This document shows positions 32,777-41,091 of a DNA stretch of 64,000 nt, piece by piece. The position numbers were made by a program, and so were the translations under genes. The DNA is from Stigmatella aurantiaca (GTDB lineage Bacteria > Myxococcota > Myxococcia > Myxococcales > Myxococcaceae). Positions within the stretch are counted from its first letter, which is position 1. Every line of letters begins with the position of its first letter. Under the pieces are notes generated by a model. The model ran no database searches. It saw only the letters and a program-made list of their open reading frames with translations, and was not told where the DNA came from. The stretch is from assembly GCF_900109545.1 (NCBI RefSeq), contig NZ_FOAP01000025.1:62001-126000 (forward strand). The letters are read 5' to 3'.

Positions 32777-32802
32777 GGTGGGGGGACGTTGGGCCCCCCA
32801 CC
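32777..32802 (-). terminator. strong hairpin after the VWA gene
   Basis: GGTGGGGGG at 32777-32785 and CCCCCCACC at 32794-32802 form a perfect nine-base stem with an eight-base loop, seven bases beyond the stop codon of the minus-strand VWA gene. It is well placed to insulate purE from upstream transcription, although it has no T-tract. Confidence 0.55.
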
Positions 32803-32808
32803 ATCCCC

Positions 32809-34245
32809 TCAGTACGTGGAGCCCATGCGCCCGAAGCTCTTGAGCGCCTGGGTCTTCGAGCGCTTGACGGCCGTGTTCACTTCGTATGCGTTGCCGGCGC
32901 TCTCGTACTCGGCCATGGCCGCGTCCTGTTCGGCCATGTCGGCGGCCACCGCCGGTGCCCCGGCCACCGAGGCGGCCTCGTGGAACATCTGCTGGTTCTG
33001 CTGGATGAGCTGCTTGGCCTCATCCTTCCGTCCCAGCTTGAGGGCCTCGGCGGCCTTCTGGAGGTTCTGCGCGCTGCGGGCGCGGGTGGCGAACACGGTG
33101 GCGTCCTTGTCCTGGCGGGCGAGCACCTCCTCGCGCCGGTCCGTGACCATCGCCGACAGGCGGGCGGTGGTGCCCACGGTCTTGTCCTTCAAGAGGTCCG
33201 TGTAGGCGAGCTTCAGCCCCGTCACGTCCACCGCCTGGCCCACGCGAGCGCCCGTCACCACCACCCGGGCCACCACGCGCTCGGCCTGCCCGGCGGAGAA
33301 GTCCGGCAGGGCCACGCGCACCGTGTTCCCCGCGCTGCTGGAGCGGTAGCCCAGCACCTCGCCCAGCGTCACCCCCTCGGGCAGCTCGAAGGAGAGCTCC
33401 ACGTTGCGCGCCACCTGGGTGGTGGCCTGCTGCAGATCCTTCTGGAAGATCGTCGCCAGCTGCCCCGCGTCCTCCAGGAAGCCGTAGGCCCCGGCGCCGT
33501 ACTCGGCGAAGGCCTGCATCAGGTCCTCGTTGAAGTCCGTCCCCACGCCGATGGAGCTCACCGTCATGCCCTGGGCGCGGATGTCCTTGGCGAGCTGCTG
33601 GAGGCTGCCCGCGTCGGTGCTGCCCTCGGTGGGCTGCCCATCGCTGATGAGGATGAGGCGGTTGACGCGGTAGTCCGAGCGCGCGGCCTCGACCTGGGCC
33701 TGGCCCGCCAGCAGGCCCGCGCTGATGTTGGTGCCGCCCTCGTCCCAGATGCCCTCGATGTACTGCACCATCCGCTCGCGGTTGGCGGGGGTGGCCCGCA
33801 TGCCCGGCAGGCTCTTCACATCCGAGCCGTAGTGGACGATGGCCAGCCGGTCCTCGTCCTTGAGCATCTTCACGAGCTGCCGCGCGGCCTGCTTGGCCTG
33901 CTCCAGCTTGTAGCCGCTCATGGAGCCGGACCGGTCGATGATGAGCGCCAGGTTCACCGGGCTGCGCTTCGCCCCCGGCACCTCCTGGCCCTGGAGGTCC
34001 ACGGTGACGAAGAGGTCCGAGCGGCCCGGGATGATGTAGGGGTGGGACAGGCGGCTCGTCATCGCCAGCGAGCCCTGGGAGGTGCTGGGCGGCGGGGACG
34101 GCAGGGCAGGGGGCGGGGGGGACGGCTGGGCCGGCAGGGGCGTGGCCCCATGGAGCAAGGGGGCGGTCAGCTGCGGCAGCCCCAGCACGAGGGCGGTGAG
34201 CGCGAGCCCCCCGGTCAAAGCCAGCAGGGTGGTGGTCTTGTTCAT
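32809..34245 (-). CDS. von Willebrand factor A (VWA) domain protein
   Basis: This exported protein of 478 residues has an N-terminal hydrophobic segment (LLALTGGLALTALVLGLPQ), then a Pro-rich linker (residues ~40-55). The VWA domain at about 95-275 has a complete MIDAS: DRSGSMS, the Thr of DEGGTNISAGL and Asp in ISDGQPTEGS. The ~200 C-terminal residues are beta then helical (QKAAEALKLGRKDEAKQLI). VWA proteins of this layout bind divalent cations and ligands and are found at the cell surface. AAGGAG precedes the ATG. It lies 68 bases after gltK on the same strand, so it may be cotranscribed with this gliding gene. It is not a CglB equivalent by length or cysteine content. Confidence 0.8.
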   Translation of the reverse strand: MNKTTTLLALTGGLALTALVLGLPQLTAPLLHGATPLPAQPSPPPPALPSPPPSTSQGSLAMTSRLSHPYIIPGRSDLFVTVDLQGQEVPGAKRSPVNLALIIDRSGSMSGYKLEQAKQAARQLVKMLKDEDRLAIVHYGSDVKSLPGMRATPANRERMVQYIEGIWDEGGTNISAGLLAGQAQVEAARSDYRVNRLILISDGQPTEGSTDAGSLQQLAKDIRAQGMTVSSIGVGTDFNEDLMQAFAEYGAGAYGFLEDAGQLATIFQKDLQQATTQVARNVELSFELPEGVTLGEVLGYRSSSAGNTVRVALPDFSAGQAERVVARVVVTGARVGQAVDVTGLKLAYTDLLKDKTVGTTARLSAMVTDRREEVLARQDKDATVFATRARSAQNLQKAAEALKLGRKDEAKQLIQQNQQMFHEAASVAGAPAVAADMAEQDAAMAEYESAGNAYEVNTAVKRSKTQALKSFGRMGSTY

Positions 34246-34313
34246 GGCAGGGCTCCTTGAGACAGCGGGCCCTGCTTCAGACGGATGAGGCGGAAAAAAG
34301 GTCTACGGATTCT

Positions 34314-34790
34314 TCAGGGCGTCAGCGCGACCGCGCAGAAGTACGGCGAGTTGTTCTCCCCGAACGTCCGCCGGTAGGCCACCGGGTCCTCCTGCCGCAG
34401 CCGCTCCAGCGAGGCCTGGTCCAGGAGCAGCGAGCGGCAGGTGATGCCGGTGCGGATGTCCTCGGCCACGCCCGAGTCCGTCACCTCGCAGCCCGACTTG
34501 CCCGAGCCCTCCACGCAGTCCTGGCTGCAGTAGCCCTTGGCCTGGGCATCCGGGTTGGGGTCCCCCACGAAGTTCGCGTCCCGGACGCAGACGAGGTCCT
34601 CACAGTCCGTGACACCAAAGGAGATGAAGTCCTGGCCCGGGAGGATCTCCCGCTCGAGGATGGCCGTGGACTCCCCGGGGCGGTCCGGATCCTGCTTGAT
34701 CAGCAGGCACTCCTGGCCCAGCTGGGTGGTGACCTCGCACGCGCTGGCGAGCAGGGCGGCACTCAGAACGATGACCAGACGCGCAGACAT
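34314..34790 (-). CDS. gltK: outer-membrane lipoprotein, probable GltK (CglC/AgmO)
   Basis: This 158-residue lipoprotein has the lipobox ASAC (ALLASACEVTTQ) and eight further cysteines in the mature part (ECLLIK, DCEDLVCV, GYCSQDCVE, GCEV, TCRS, YFCAV). A cysteine-rich small lipoprotein directly divergent from gltB-gltA-gltC matches what I recall of the Myxococcus locus, where GltK (also CglC and AgmO) is an outer-membrane lipoprotein of the gliding machinery. I infer the name from position and type; the sequence itself has no diagnostic motif. The ATG at 34790 opens the signal peptide; one at 34808 is possible. Confidence 0.6.
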   Translation of the reverse strand: MSARLVIVLSAALLASACEVTTQLGQECLLIKQDPDRPGESTAILEREILPGQDFISFGVTDCEDLVCVRDANFVGDPNPDAQAKGYCSQDCVEGSGKSGCEVTDSGVAEDIRTGITCRSLLLDQASLERLRQEDPVAYRRTFGENNSPYFCAVALTP

Positions 34791-35054
34791 GACCGGTGTG
34801 CACCTCATGAGAAGGGAAGAGGAAGACAAAGGAGGGGTGAGCCCCGGACCGTAGCATAGCGGCTCGCGCTGCCAACCGTTTCCGCCACAAGTGGCATGGG
34901 TGGAATAGTTCAGGCAGGGGGAATGCCGGGAACGTAAGCAGGACATGCTCGGATTGGTTGTAGGGGTGGAAGTGGACGGATAGGATGCCCCCGCCGTTGA
35001 CACTCCGCACATTCGCGGGCGGCTGATCGCCCCTCCACCACGGAGCCCCCGGAA
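34791..35054. other. divergent intergenic region between gltK and gltB
   Basis: These 264 bases separate the divergent starts of gltK and gltB and must contain promoters for both arms of the gliding locus. A stretch around 34890-34985 is less GC-rich. I see no convincing paired promoter boxes, inverted repeats or small ORFs. Confidence 0.4.
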
Positions 35055-35882
35055 GTGAATCGCCTCAAGGCCATCCTGCTCGCGCTGTGCTTCGGACCCG
35101 CGCTAGCGCTCGCCCAATCCCAAGAGGGGATGGGACTCGACCTCAGCGGCTCGGACGCCAATCAGGCCGAGGAGTCGCAGACCGAAGAGACCCCTCTTGC
35201 CGCTGAAACCCCACCCGCCCCGGAGGCCGCCCCGCCGGCCGCCGAGCCCCCTCCGGAGCCCGTGGCCGTCTCCACGGACGTGACCTTGGACGACCGGGTC
35301 AAGAGCGTTCAGCGAAAGGTGTACCTGAAGAAGGGCCGCTTCGAGCTGACGCCCCAGGTGAGCTTCTCCATCAATGATCCGTACTATTCGAAGCTGGGCG
35401 CCTCGCTGCGCGGGGCGTACTACTTCGCGGACACCCTGGCGGTGGCCGTGCGCGGCTCGGTGATGCAGGTCATTCCCTCGGAAGACGTGCGCATCGCCAA
35501 GCGCAGCTTCCAGTCGGCCATCTACAACTCCGTGCCCAACTGGGCCGCCATGGGCGACGTGGAGTGGAGCCCCCTGTATGGCAAGGTGGCCTTCCTCAAC
35601 TCCATTCTCCACTTCGACGGCTACCTCGTGGGCGGCCTGGGCGTGGTGCAGACCGAGACCTCCTCGCTGCCGGGCCGTGGGCTCAACATCGCCACCGACC
35701 TGGGCGTGGGCCTGCGCTTCGTGGCCAAGGACTTCCTGGCGGTGAACACTTCCTTGATCAACACCTCGTACGTGGATCAGCCCCTGGGTACCAGCAAGGG
35801 GGCGCTGCAGAACGTCATGACGATCAACGCGGGCATCTCGCTGTTCTTCCCCCTGCAGTCCACTGGCCGGGAGGGCGAGTGA
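35055..35882 (+). CDS. gltB: outer-membrane beta-barrel gliding protein, probable GltB
   Basis: This 275-residue protein has a cleavable signal (about 20 residues, ending LALAQ), then a Pro/Ala/Glu-rich periplasmic linker (residues 35-75). A barrel follows, with a KKGRFELTPQVSFSINDP start, alternating strands and the C-terminal aromatic pattern INAGISLFFPLQ. The family is the myxobacterial outer-membrane beta-barrel seen in the Glt complex, which anchors focal adhesions in gliding. Start is GTG at 35055 with GGAG nine bases upstream. Its TGA overlaps the next ATG (TGATG). The gltB/gltA assignment of the two barrels rests on recalled gene order. Confidence 0.7.
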   Translation: MNRLKAILLALCFGPALALAQSQEGMGLDLSGSDANQAEESQTEETPLAAETPPAPEAAPPAAEPPPEPVAVSTDVTLDDRVKSVQRKVYLKKGRFELTPQVSFSINDPYYSKLGASLRGAYYFADTLAVAVRGSVMQVIPSEDVRIAKRSFQSAIYNSVPNWAAMGDVEWSPLYGKVAFLNSILHFDGYLVGGLGVVQTETSSLPGRGLNIATDLGVGLRFVAKDFLAVNTSLINTSYVDQPLGTSKGALQNVMTINAGISLFFPLQSTGREGE

Positions 35883-36694
35883 TGCGCGCCTTCTCTCTCC
35901 TGTGGGTGCTCTGCTGGGCGCCGGCCGTGGCCCTGGCCCAGACCGCTCCGCCCCCCACGGCCACGGAGCCCGTGCCCGCCGCGTCCTCCTCGGAGGCCGA
36001 GGCCGGCGACGTGTCCGAAGTGGACAAGGACGCGCTCGGGCCGCTGCGCGAGCGCATCCGCCCCGTGTCCGGCCACCTGTTCCTCAAGAAGGGCCGCTTC
36101 GAGGTCAGCCCCTCGGCGACCGTCACCTTCCGGGATGCGTTCTTCTCCAAGTACATCCTGGGGGCGTCGCTGACCTACCACCCCCTGGAGACGCTCGGGG
36201 TGGGGCTGCGCGCCGGGTACGCGCTCTCGGCGGTGTCCGGCTCGGCGCAGATCTGCACCTTCACCCAGGTGGAGGGGGGCGTCACCCGCGGGTGCCGCTC
36301 GCCGTCCTTCGAGCAGCTGGATGGCGAGGCCCCCGGCCTGCTCACCCTGATGGCGGGGGTGGACCTGCAGTGGGCGCCCATCTACGGGAAGATCTCCGTG
36401 CTGGCCGAGAAGTTCCTCCACTTCGACATGTACGGCATCGTGGGCGCCTCGGCGGTCCAGTACAAGGGGCGGCGTGCCAGCGAAGGGGAGGGGGGCCAGT
36501 CCTTCACCACGGTGGGTGGAAACGTGGGCATCGGCTTCCGCTTCTTCCTCAACCGGTACATGACGGTGCGCACCGAGGTGCGTGACCTCATCTATGTGGA
36601 GAAGGCGGTTCTTCCCTCCACCACGCTGCGCAACCAGCTGATGTTCGAGCTGGGCTTCTCCTTCTTCTTCCCCACTGCCCTTCCCGAGTCATGA
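35882..36694 (+). CDS. gltA: outer-membrane beta-barrel gliding protein, probable GltA
   Basis: This is a 270-residue paralogue of the preceding protein. It has a signal peptide ending ALAQ, a short acidic linker, and the same GHLFLKKGRFEVSPSATVTF barrel opening, closing with ELGFSFFFP. A loop (~120-150) carries two cysteines (QICTFTQV, RGCRSP) that could form a disulfide at the cell surface. GltA and GltB form the outer-membrane part of the gliding complex together with GltH and GltK. The gene overlaps gltB by one base and gltC by four (ATGA), so all three are coupled. Names for the pair are from recalled order. Confidence 0.7.
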   Translation: MRAFSLLWVLCWAPAVALAQTAPPPTATEPVPAASSSEAEAGDVSEVDKDALGPLRERIRPVSGHLFLKKGRFEVSPSATVTFRDAFFSKYILGASLTYHPLETLGVGLRAGYALSAVSGSAQICTFTQVEGGVTRGCRSPSFEQLDGEAPGLLTLMAGVDLQWAPIYGKISVLAEKFLHFDMYGIVGASAVQYKGRRASEGEGGQSFTTVGGNVGIGFRFFLNRYMTVRTEVRDLIYVEKAVLPSTTLRNQLMFELGFSFFFPTALPES

Positions 36695-38721
36695 TGCGCA
36701 CCTCCCGACTCCTCCGTTTCGCCCTGCTCGGGCTTACGCTCGTGTGGGCCAACCCCGCCCCTGCCCAGAGCTTCGAGGGCCTCGACACGCCCGGCGCTTC
36801 GAAGAAGAAGCGCGGCAAGCAGGCTGCCAAGAAGAAGAAGCCCGCGCGTGGCAAGAAGGCCGCTCCGGTCGAGGCTCCTCCCGAGGAGGAGGCCACGCCC
36901 GCGGCGAGCGAGACTCCCGCGGATGCGGCCGCCACGCCCGCCGAGGCGCCCACGCCCTCGCCGGGGGTCGCGCCGGATCCGGTGCCCACGCCGGAGGCCA
37001 CGCCTACCCCCGCGCCCGCGCAGACCGAGGGGCTGGGGCTGGACCTGACGGGCAGCTCGTCCAAGGGCACCGCGCCCACCATGTCCTTTGACGCGGTGGA
37101 CGTGTCCGGCAAGACCGCGGACCGGCAGCGCCTGGACGTGGCCGTGTCGCTCTTCAAGAACGACGAGTACGAGCAGGCCTCCATGTCGGCCTACGAGGTG
37201 CTCCAGGACCCGAAGATGTCGGGCCTGCACACCGAGGCGCGCTACGTGGTGGCCAAGGCCCTGTACCGCATGGGGCTGTACCACTCGGCGCTCGGCGAGT
37301 TCTCGAAGATCCTCGCGCTGGGCCCCCAGACGAAGTTCTTCAAGACGAGCCTGGAGTGGCTGTTCTTCATCAGCCGCAAGACGAAGAACGAGACGGTCGT
37401 TCTCGATGAGATCGCCCGCTACGCCAACTACGAGTTCCCCGAGAAGTTCCGCAGCGAGTTCCGCTACCTGCTGGCGCGCTACCACTTCGTGCGCGGCCGC
37501 GCGCTCGACCAGGTGGGGCAGACGGCCGAGGCGGACAAGAGCTTCGAGGAAGTGAAGCGGCTGGCGCTGACGGTGCCGCGCACCGACGCGTTCTACCCGC
37601 GCGTGAAGTTCCTGCAGGGCATCGCGCTGTTCCGCTTCGGCACCAAGCAGAAGAGCGCCGATGGGCGCCGTGGCGACACCAACATGATGCAGTCCATCGA
37701 GGCGATGAAGGAAGTCGTCCGCCTCACGCGTCCCAACCCCGCCAAGGGCGGCGAGGAGGCGAAGCTGGATCAGTCCCTGCGCGAGCTGGCTTTCATGCAG
37801 CTGGCCCGGACGCACTACGGCATGCAGCAGAACCGCTACGCCATCTTCTACTTCAACAAGATCGAGCGCGGCACCACGCAGTGGCTGGAGTCGATGTTCG
37901 AGTCGAGCTGGGCCAACTACCGCGTGGGCCAGTATGAGCAGGCGCTGGGCAACCTCATCACCCTGTCCTCGCCCTTCTTCCGGGAGGAGTACTTCCCCGA
38001 GGCGCTCATCCTCAAGGCGGTCATCTATTACGAGAACTGCCGCTACCGCGAGTCCACCCTCATCCTCCAGGACTTCGAGCGCACCTACCTGCCGGTGCAC
38101 GACCAGCTGGACCAGCTGGTGAAGAAGAACATGGACGCCGGCGAGTACTACAGCGTGCTCGCCGAGGTGCAGAAGAAGAACAAGGAGGGGCTGGAGAAGA
38201 ACGGCACGGACATCATCCTGGAGCGCATCCTGCGCCTGGCCCTCACGGATCAGGACCTGAAGAAGACCAACGACTCCATCCTCGAGCTGGAGAACGAGAT
38301 GGACCTGTTTGGCGAGAAGAAGGACACCTTCAAGTACTCCGAGCTGTCCAAGGCCCTGCTGGAGGGGCTCAAGGAGCAGCGCGTCTCGCTCATCTCGCGC
38401 GCGGGCATCATGGCCAAGGGCAAGCTGGAGTCGGAGCTGATGGCGCTCAAGCAGCTCCTGGCCAACGGGCTGCGCATCAAGTTCGAGACGACCACGAAGG
38501 AGAAGGAGTTCCTCGAGGAGCAGCTCAAGGCGGGTGGGCGCACGGCCATCGTGAAGAAGTACCGGTACTCGGTGGCGGTGCCGGATGATCAGCTCTACTG
38601 GCCGTACGAGGGTGAGTACTGGCGCGACGAGCTGGGCACCTACCAGTACACGATGACCAAGGGTTGCATCGAGCGCGACTCGGCCAACCGCGACGTCCAG
38701 GCGTCGAGTCAGGCGCGGTAA
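36691..38721 (+). CDS. gltC: periplasmic TPR gliding protein, probable GltC
   Basis: This 676-residue protein has a signal peptide (LTLVWANPAPAQS), a Lys-rich then Pro/Ala/Glu-rich low-complexity linker to about residue 125, and a conserved GLGLDLTGSS motif shared with the start of GltB (GMGLDLSGSD). The rest is helical repeats of TPR type (DQVGQTAEADKSFEEVK, YRVGQYEQALGNLITL). GltC is a periplasmic member of the gliding complex that links inner- and outer-membrane parts. The gene overlaps gltA as ATGA. The shared GLGLDL motif between GltB and GltC may be a common docking element. Confidence 0.75.
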   Translation: MMRTSRLLRFALLGLTLVWANPAPAQSFEGLDTPGASKKKRGKQAAKKKKPARGKKAAPVEAPPEEEATPAASETPADAAATPAEAPTPSPGVAPDPVPTPEATPTPAPAQTEGLGLDLTGSSSKGTAPTMSFDAVDVSGKTADRQRLDVAVSLFKNDEYEQASMSAYEVLQDPKMSGLHTEARYVVAKALYRMGLYHSALGEFSKILALGPQTKFFKTSLEWLFFISRKTKNETVVLDEIARYANYEFPEKFRSEFRYLLARYHFVRGRALDQVGQTAEADKSFEEVKRLALTVPRTDAFYPRVKFLQGIALFRFGTKQKSADGRRGDTNMMQSIEAMKEVVRLTRPNPAKGGEEAKLDQSLRELAFMQLARTHYGMQQNRYAIFYFNKIERGTTQWLESMFESSWANYRVGQYEQALGNLITLSSPFFREEYFPEALILKAVIYYENCRYRESTLILQDFERTYLPVHDQLDQLVKKNMDAGEYYSVLAEVQKKNKEGLEKNGTDIILERILRLALTDQDLKKTNDSILELENEMDLFGEKKDTFKYSELSKALLEGLKEQRVSLISRAGIMAKGKLESELMALKQLLANGLRIKFETTTKEKEFLEEQLKAGGRTAIVKKYRYSVAVPDDQLYWPYEGEYWRDELGTYQYTMTKGCIERDSANRDVQASSQAR

Positions 38722-38729
38722 GCGGGAGC

Positions 38730-40037
38730 ATGGAGGAGCCTGCCCGGCGCGCATCCTTGCGCGCCGTCTTTGGTATCGTGGTGCTGGACCTCATCGGGTT
38801 CGGCATCCTCATCCCGCAGCTGGGGGTGTACGGAGTGAAGTTCGGCGCCTCGGCCTTCACGGCGGGGCTGCTGGTGTCCGTGTACTCGCTGATGCAGCTC
38901 TTGTTCGCCCCGGTGCTGGGGCGGCTGTCGGACCGGTATGGCCGCAGGCCCGTGCTGCTCGTGAGCCTGGCGGGCTCCCTCGCAGGCTATGTGCTGTTCG
39001 CCTTCGCCCACTCGCTGCCGCTGCTGTTCCTGGCGCGCATCATCGACGGGGTGAGTGGGGGCAACATCGCCACGGCCCAGGCGTACGTGGCGGATGTCAC
39101 CCGCCCCGAGGAGCGCGCCAAGGGCATGGGGCTCATCGGCGCGGCGTTTGGCCTGGGCTTCGTGCTGGGCCCGGCGCTGGGCGGGTTCCTGGGGGCCTGG
39201 GGCGGCAACCTGGCCATTGGCCTGTTCGCCGCGGGGCTCGCGGGGCTCAACCTGCTCGTCACCTACCTGTTCCTTCCGGAATCCCTCCAGCCGGGCCGCT
39301 CGCCGGGGGGGCCGGTGCGCTCGGTGCGCGGGGCCCTCGGCGCGCTGCGGCTGCCGGTGGTGGGCCCGTGCCTGGCCCTCATCCTCCTGTTCACCACTGC
39401 CTTCGCGCAGATGGAGGGCACCTTCTCGGTGTTCCTCCTCTCCCGGTTCCTCTCCTCGGGGCCGGTGCCGCTGGAGGGAGGGCTCTTCTTCCTGAACGCC
39501 CACGCGAGCCCGGAGGTGCTGGCCCAGGCGAGCCTCCGCACCGGGTGGCTGTTCGCCCTGGTGGGCGTGCTGTCGGCGGTGCTGCAGGGGGGGCTGCTCC
39601 GGAAGCTCCTGCCGGACCGGCACCCGGCGCCCGGTACGGGCTCGCGGACGGGCCGGGAGGCGGTGCTGGTGGTGGTGGGATTCTCGGTGACAGCGCTGGG
39701 ACTCGCCGTGCTACCGCTGGCGCCCACCTATGGGTGGCTCTTCCCGGCCATGGGGCTGTTGGCGGTGGGCTCGGCCTTCACCAACCCCTCCCTGTCCGCG
39801 GTGGTGTCCCTGCACGCGCCTGCGGAGCGGCAGGGGGCTGTGTTGGGTACCTATCAAGCCTTCAGCTCCCTGGGGCGGATTCTGGGCCCGGCGCTGGGAG
39901 GATGGCTCTTCACCCGCTTTGGCCCGTCCATGCCGTATGGCACGGCGGCGGGGATGCTGGGGGTGGGCGCGGCCCTGGCACTGGGATTGGTGTCGCGCAT
40001 GCGAATGGCGGACGCGGGCGCGCGGCAAAGCCCGTAA
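38730..40037 (+). CDS. MFS transporter, TCR/Tet-like
   Basis: This 435-residue inner-membrane transporter has 12 predicted helices. The family motif between TM2 and TM3 is intact (GRLSDRYGRRPVLLVSL), as is the motif-C-like GLGFVLGPALGG in TM5, which points to a drug/H+ antiporter (TetA-like). A periplasmic loop with FLLSRFLSSGPVPL is longer than usual. The start at 38730 has GGGAG close upstream. It follows gltC by eight bases, so it may be cotranscribed with the gliding operon, though a functional tie is unproven. Confidence 0.85.
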   Translation: MEEPARRASLRAVFGIVVLDLIGFGILIPQLGVYGVKFGASAFTAGLLVSVYSLMQLLFAPVLGRLSDRYGRRPVLLVSLAGSLAGYVLFAFAHSLPLLFLARIIDGVSGGNIATAQAYVADVTRPEERAKGMGLIGAAFGLGFVLGPALGGFLGAWGGNLAIGLFAAGLAGLNLLVTYLFLPESLQPGRSPGGPVRSVRGALGALRLPVVGPCLALILLFTTAFAQMEGTFSVFLLSRFLSSGPVPLEGGLFFLNAHASPEVLAQASLRTGWLFALVGVLSAVLQGGLLRKLLPDRHPAPGTGSRTGREAVLVVVGFSVTALGLAVLPLAPTYGWLFPAMGLLAVGSAFTNPSLSAVVSLHAPAERQGAVLGTYQAFSSLGRILGPALGGWLFTRFGPSMPYGTAAGMLGVGAALALGLVSRMRMADAGARQSP

Positions 40038-40038
40038 G

Positions 40039-41091
40039 ATGGGGGACATGGTGGGCACGTCGCAGGACCTCAAGGACATCACCATTGCCTTCGATGTGAT
40101 GGGCAGCGATCACGGACCCGAGGAGGTGGTGCGCGGCGCCGCGCAGCTCTCCTTGGAGGCGCCCCACATCCACGCGTTGCTCGTGGGAGACCGCGATGCC
40201 ATCGACGCGGTGCTCGCCGAGACGAAGCACCGCGCCGAGCGCATCTCCGTGCAGCACGTGAGCGAGTTCATCGCCATGGACGAGAAGCCGGGCGAGGCGC
40301 TGGCACGCAAGAAGAACGCCTCGGTGGCGGTGGCCGCCCAGCTCGTCGCCGAGGGCGAGGCGCATGCGCTCGTCTCCGCGGGCAACACGGGGGCGTGCGT
40401 GCTGGCGTGCGCGCGCTTCTTCCAGCTCATTCCCGGGGTACGCCGGGCGGCGCTGGCGGCGGTGTACCCCACGCGCGGCACCCGCGGGGAGAAGGAGGAT
40501 CCGTTCTCCCTCATCCTGGATGTGGGGGCCACGGTGGAGGCCACGGCGGAGGACCTGGTCACCTTCGCGGTGATGGGCTCGGCGTACGCGCGCATCATCT
40601 CCCGCAACGAGCGCCCCAAGGTGGCGCTGCTCTCCAACGGGGTGGAGCCGCAGAAGGGCCCCCCGCGGGTGGTGGAGGCGCACGCGCGTCTGTCCGCCAT
40701 GCCGGGGGTGAACTTCGTGGGCAACGTGGAGGGCGTGGACATTCCCAAGGGCACCGTGGACGTCATCGTCACGGACGGCTTCATGGGCAACGTGTGCCTG
40801 AAGATGCTGGAGGGCGTGCACGACACGGTGGTGGAGCTGGCCCAGTACGCCTACAAGGAGAAGCTGCGCTGGCGCGCGGGGCTGGCCATGCTCTCCAGCG
40901 GCATCCAGCGCATCAAGGACATCACCGACTGGGAGCAGTACGGCGGGGCGCCGGTGCTCGGCTTCGACCGCATCTTCATCAAGGCGCACGGGCGCTCGAA
41001 GGCGCGCGCCATCACCAACGCGGGCAAGGTGGCGGCGAAGGCCGTGGCGCACCAGCTCGGCACCGCCATCCAGGAAGGCCTGCCCCGGTGA
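40039..41091 (+). CDS. plsX: phosphate acyltransferase PlsX
   Basis: This 350-residue cytoplasmic enzyme makes acyl-phosphate from acyl-ACP for PlsY-dependent phospholipid synthesis. Family features: ITIAFDVMGSDHGP near the N-terminus, VSAGNTGACVL, a LILDVGATVEATAEDL block, and VIVTDGFMGNVCLKMLEG. Two ATGs, at 40039 and 40048, are possible starts. The stop overlaps the next gene's GTG (GTGA). The usual neighbours rpmF and fabH are not here; instead it is coupled to a HAD-type phosphatase. Confidence 0.95.
   Translation: MGDMVGTSQDLKDITIAFDVMGSDHGPEEVVRGAAQLSLEAPHIHALLVGDRDAIDAVLAETKHRAERISVQHVSEFIAMDEKPGEALARKKNASVAVAAQLVAEGEAHALVSAGNTGACVLACARFFQLIPGVRRAALAAVYPTRGTRGEKEDPFSLILDVGATVEATAEDLVTFAVMGSAYARIISRNERPKVALLSNGVEPQKGPPRVVEAHARLSAMPGVNFVGNVEGVDIPKGTVDVIVTDGFMGNVCLKMLEGVHDTVVELAQYAYKEKLRWRAGLAMLSSGIQRIKDITDWEQYGGAPVLGFDRIFIKAHGRSKARAITNAGKVAAKAVAHQLGTAIQEGLPR

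Noticed and set aside
32809-34245. Calling the VWA protein CglB
   Set aside because: It lacks the lipobox and numerous cysteines that I associate with CglB, so only the VWA domain is shared.
36592-38754. 720-residue minus-strand frame
   Set aside because: Antisense shadow of gltC; Leu/Arg/His-rich without domains.
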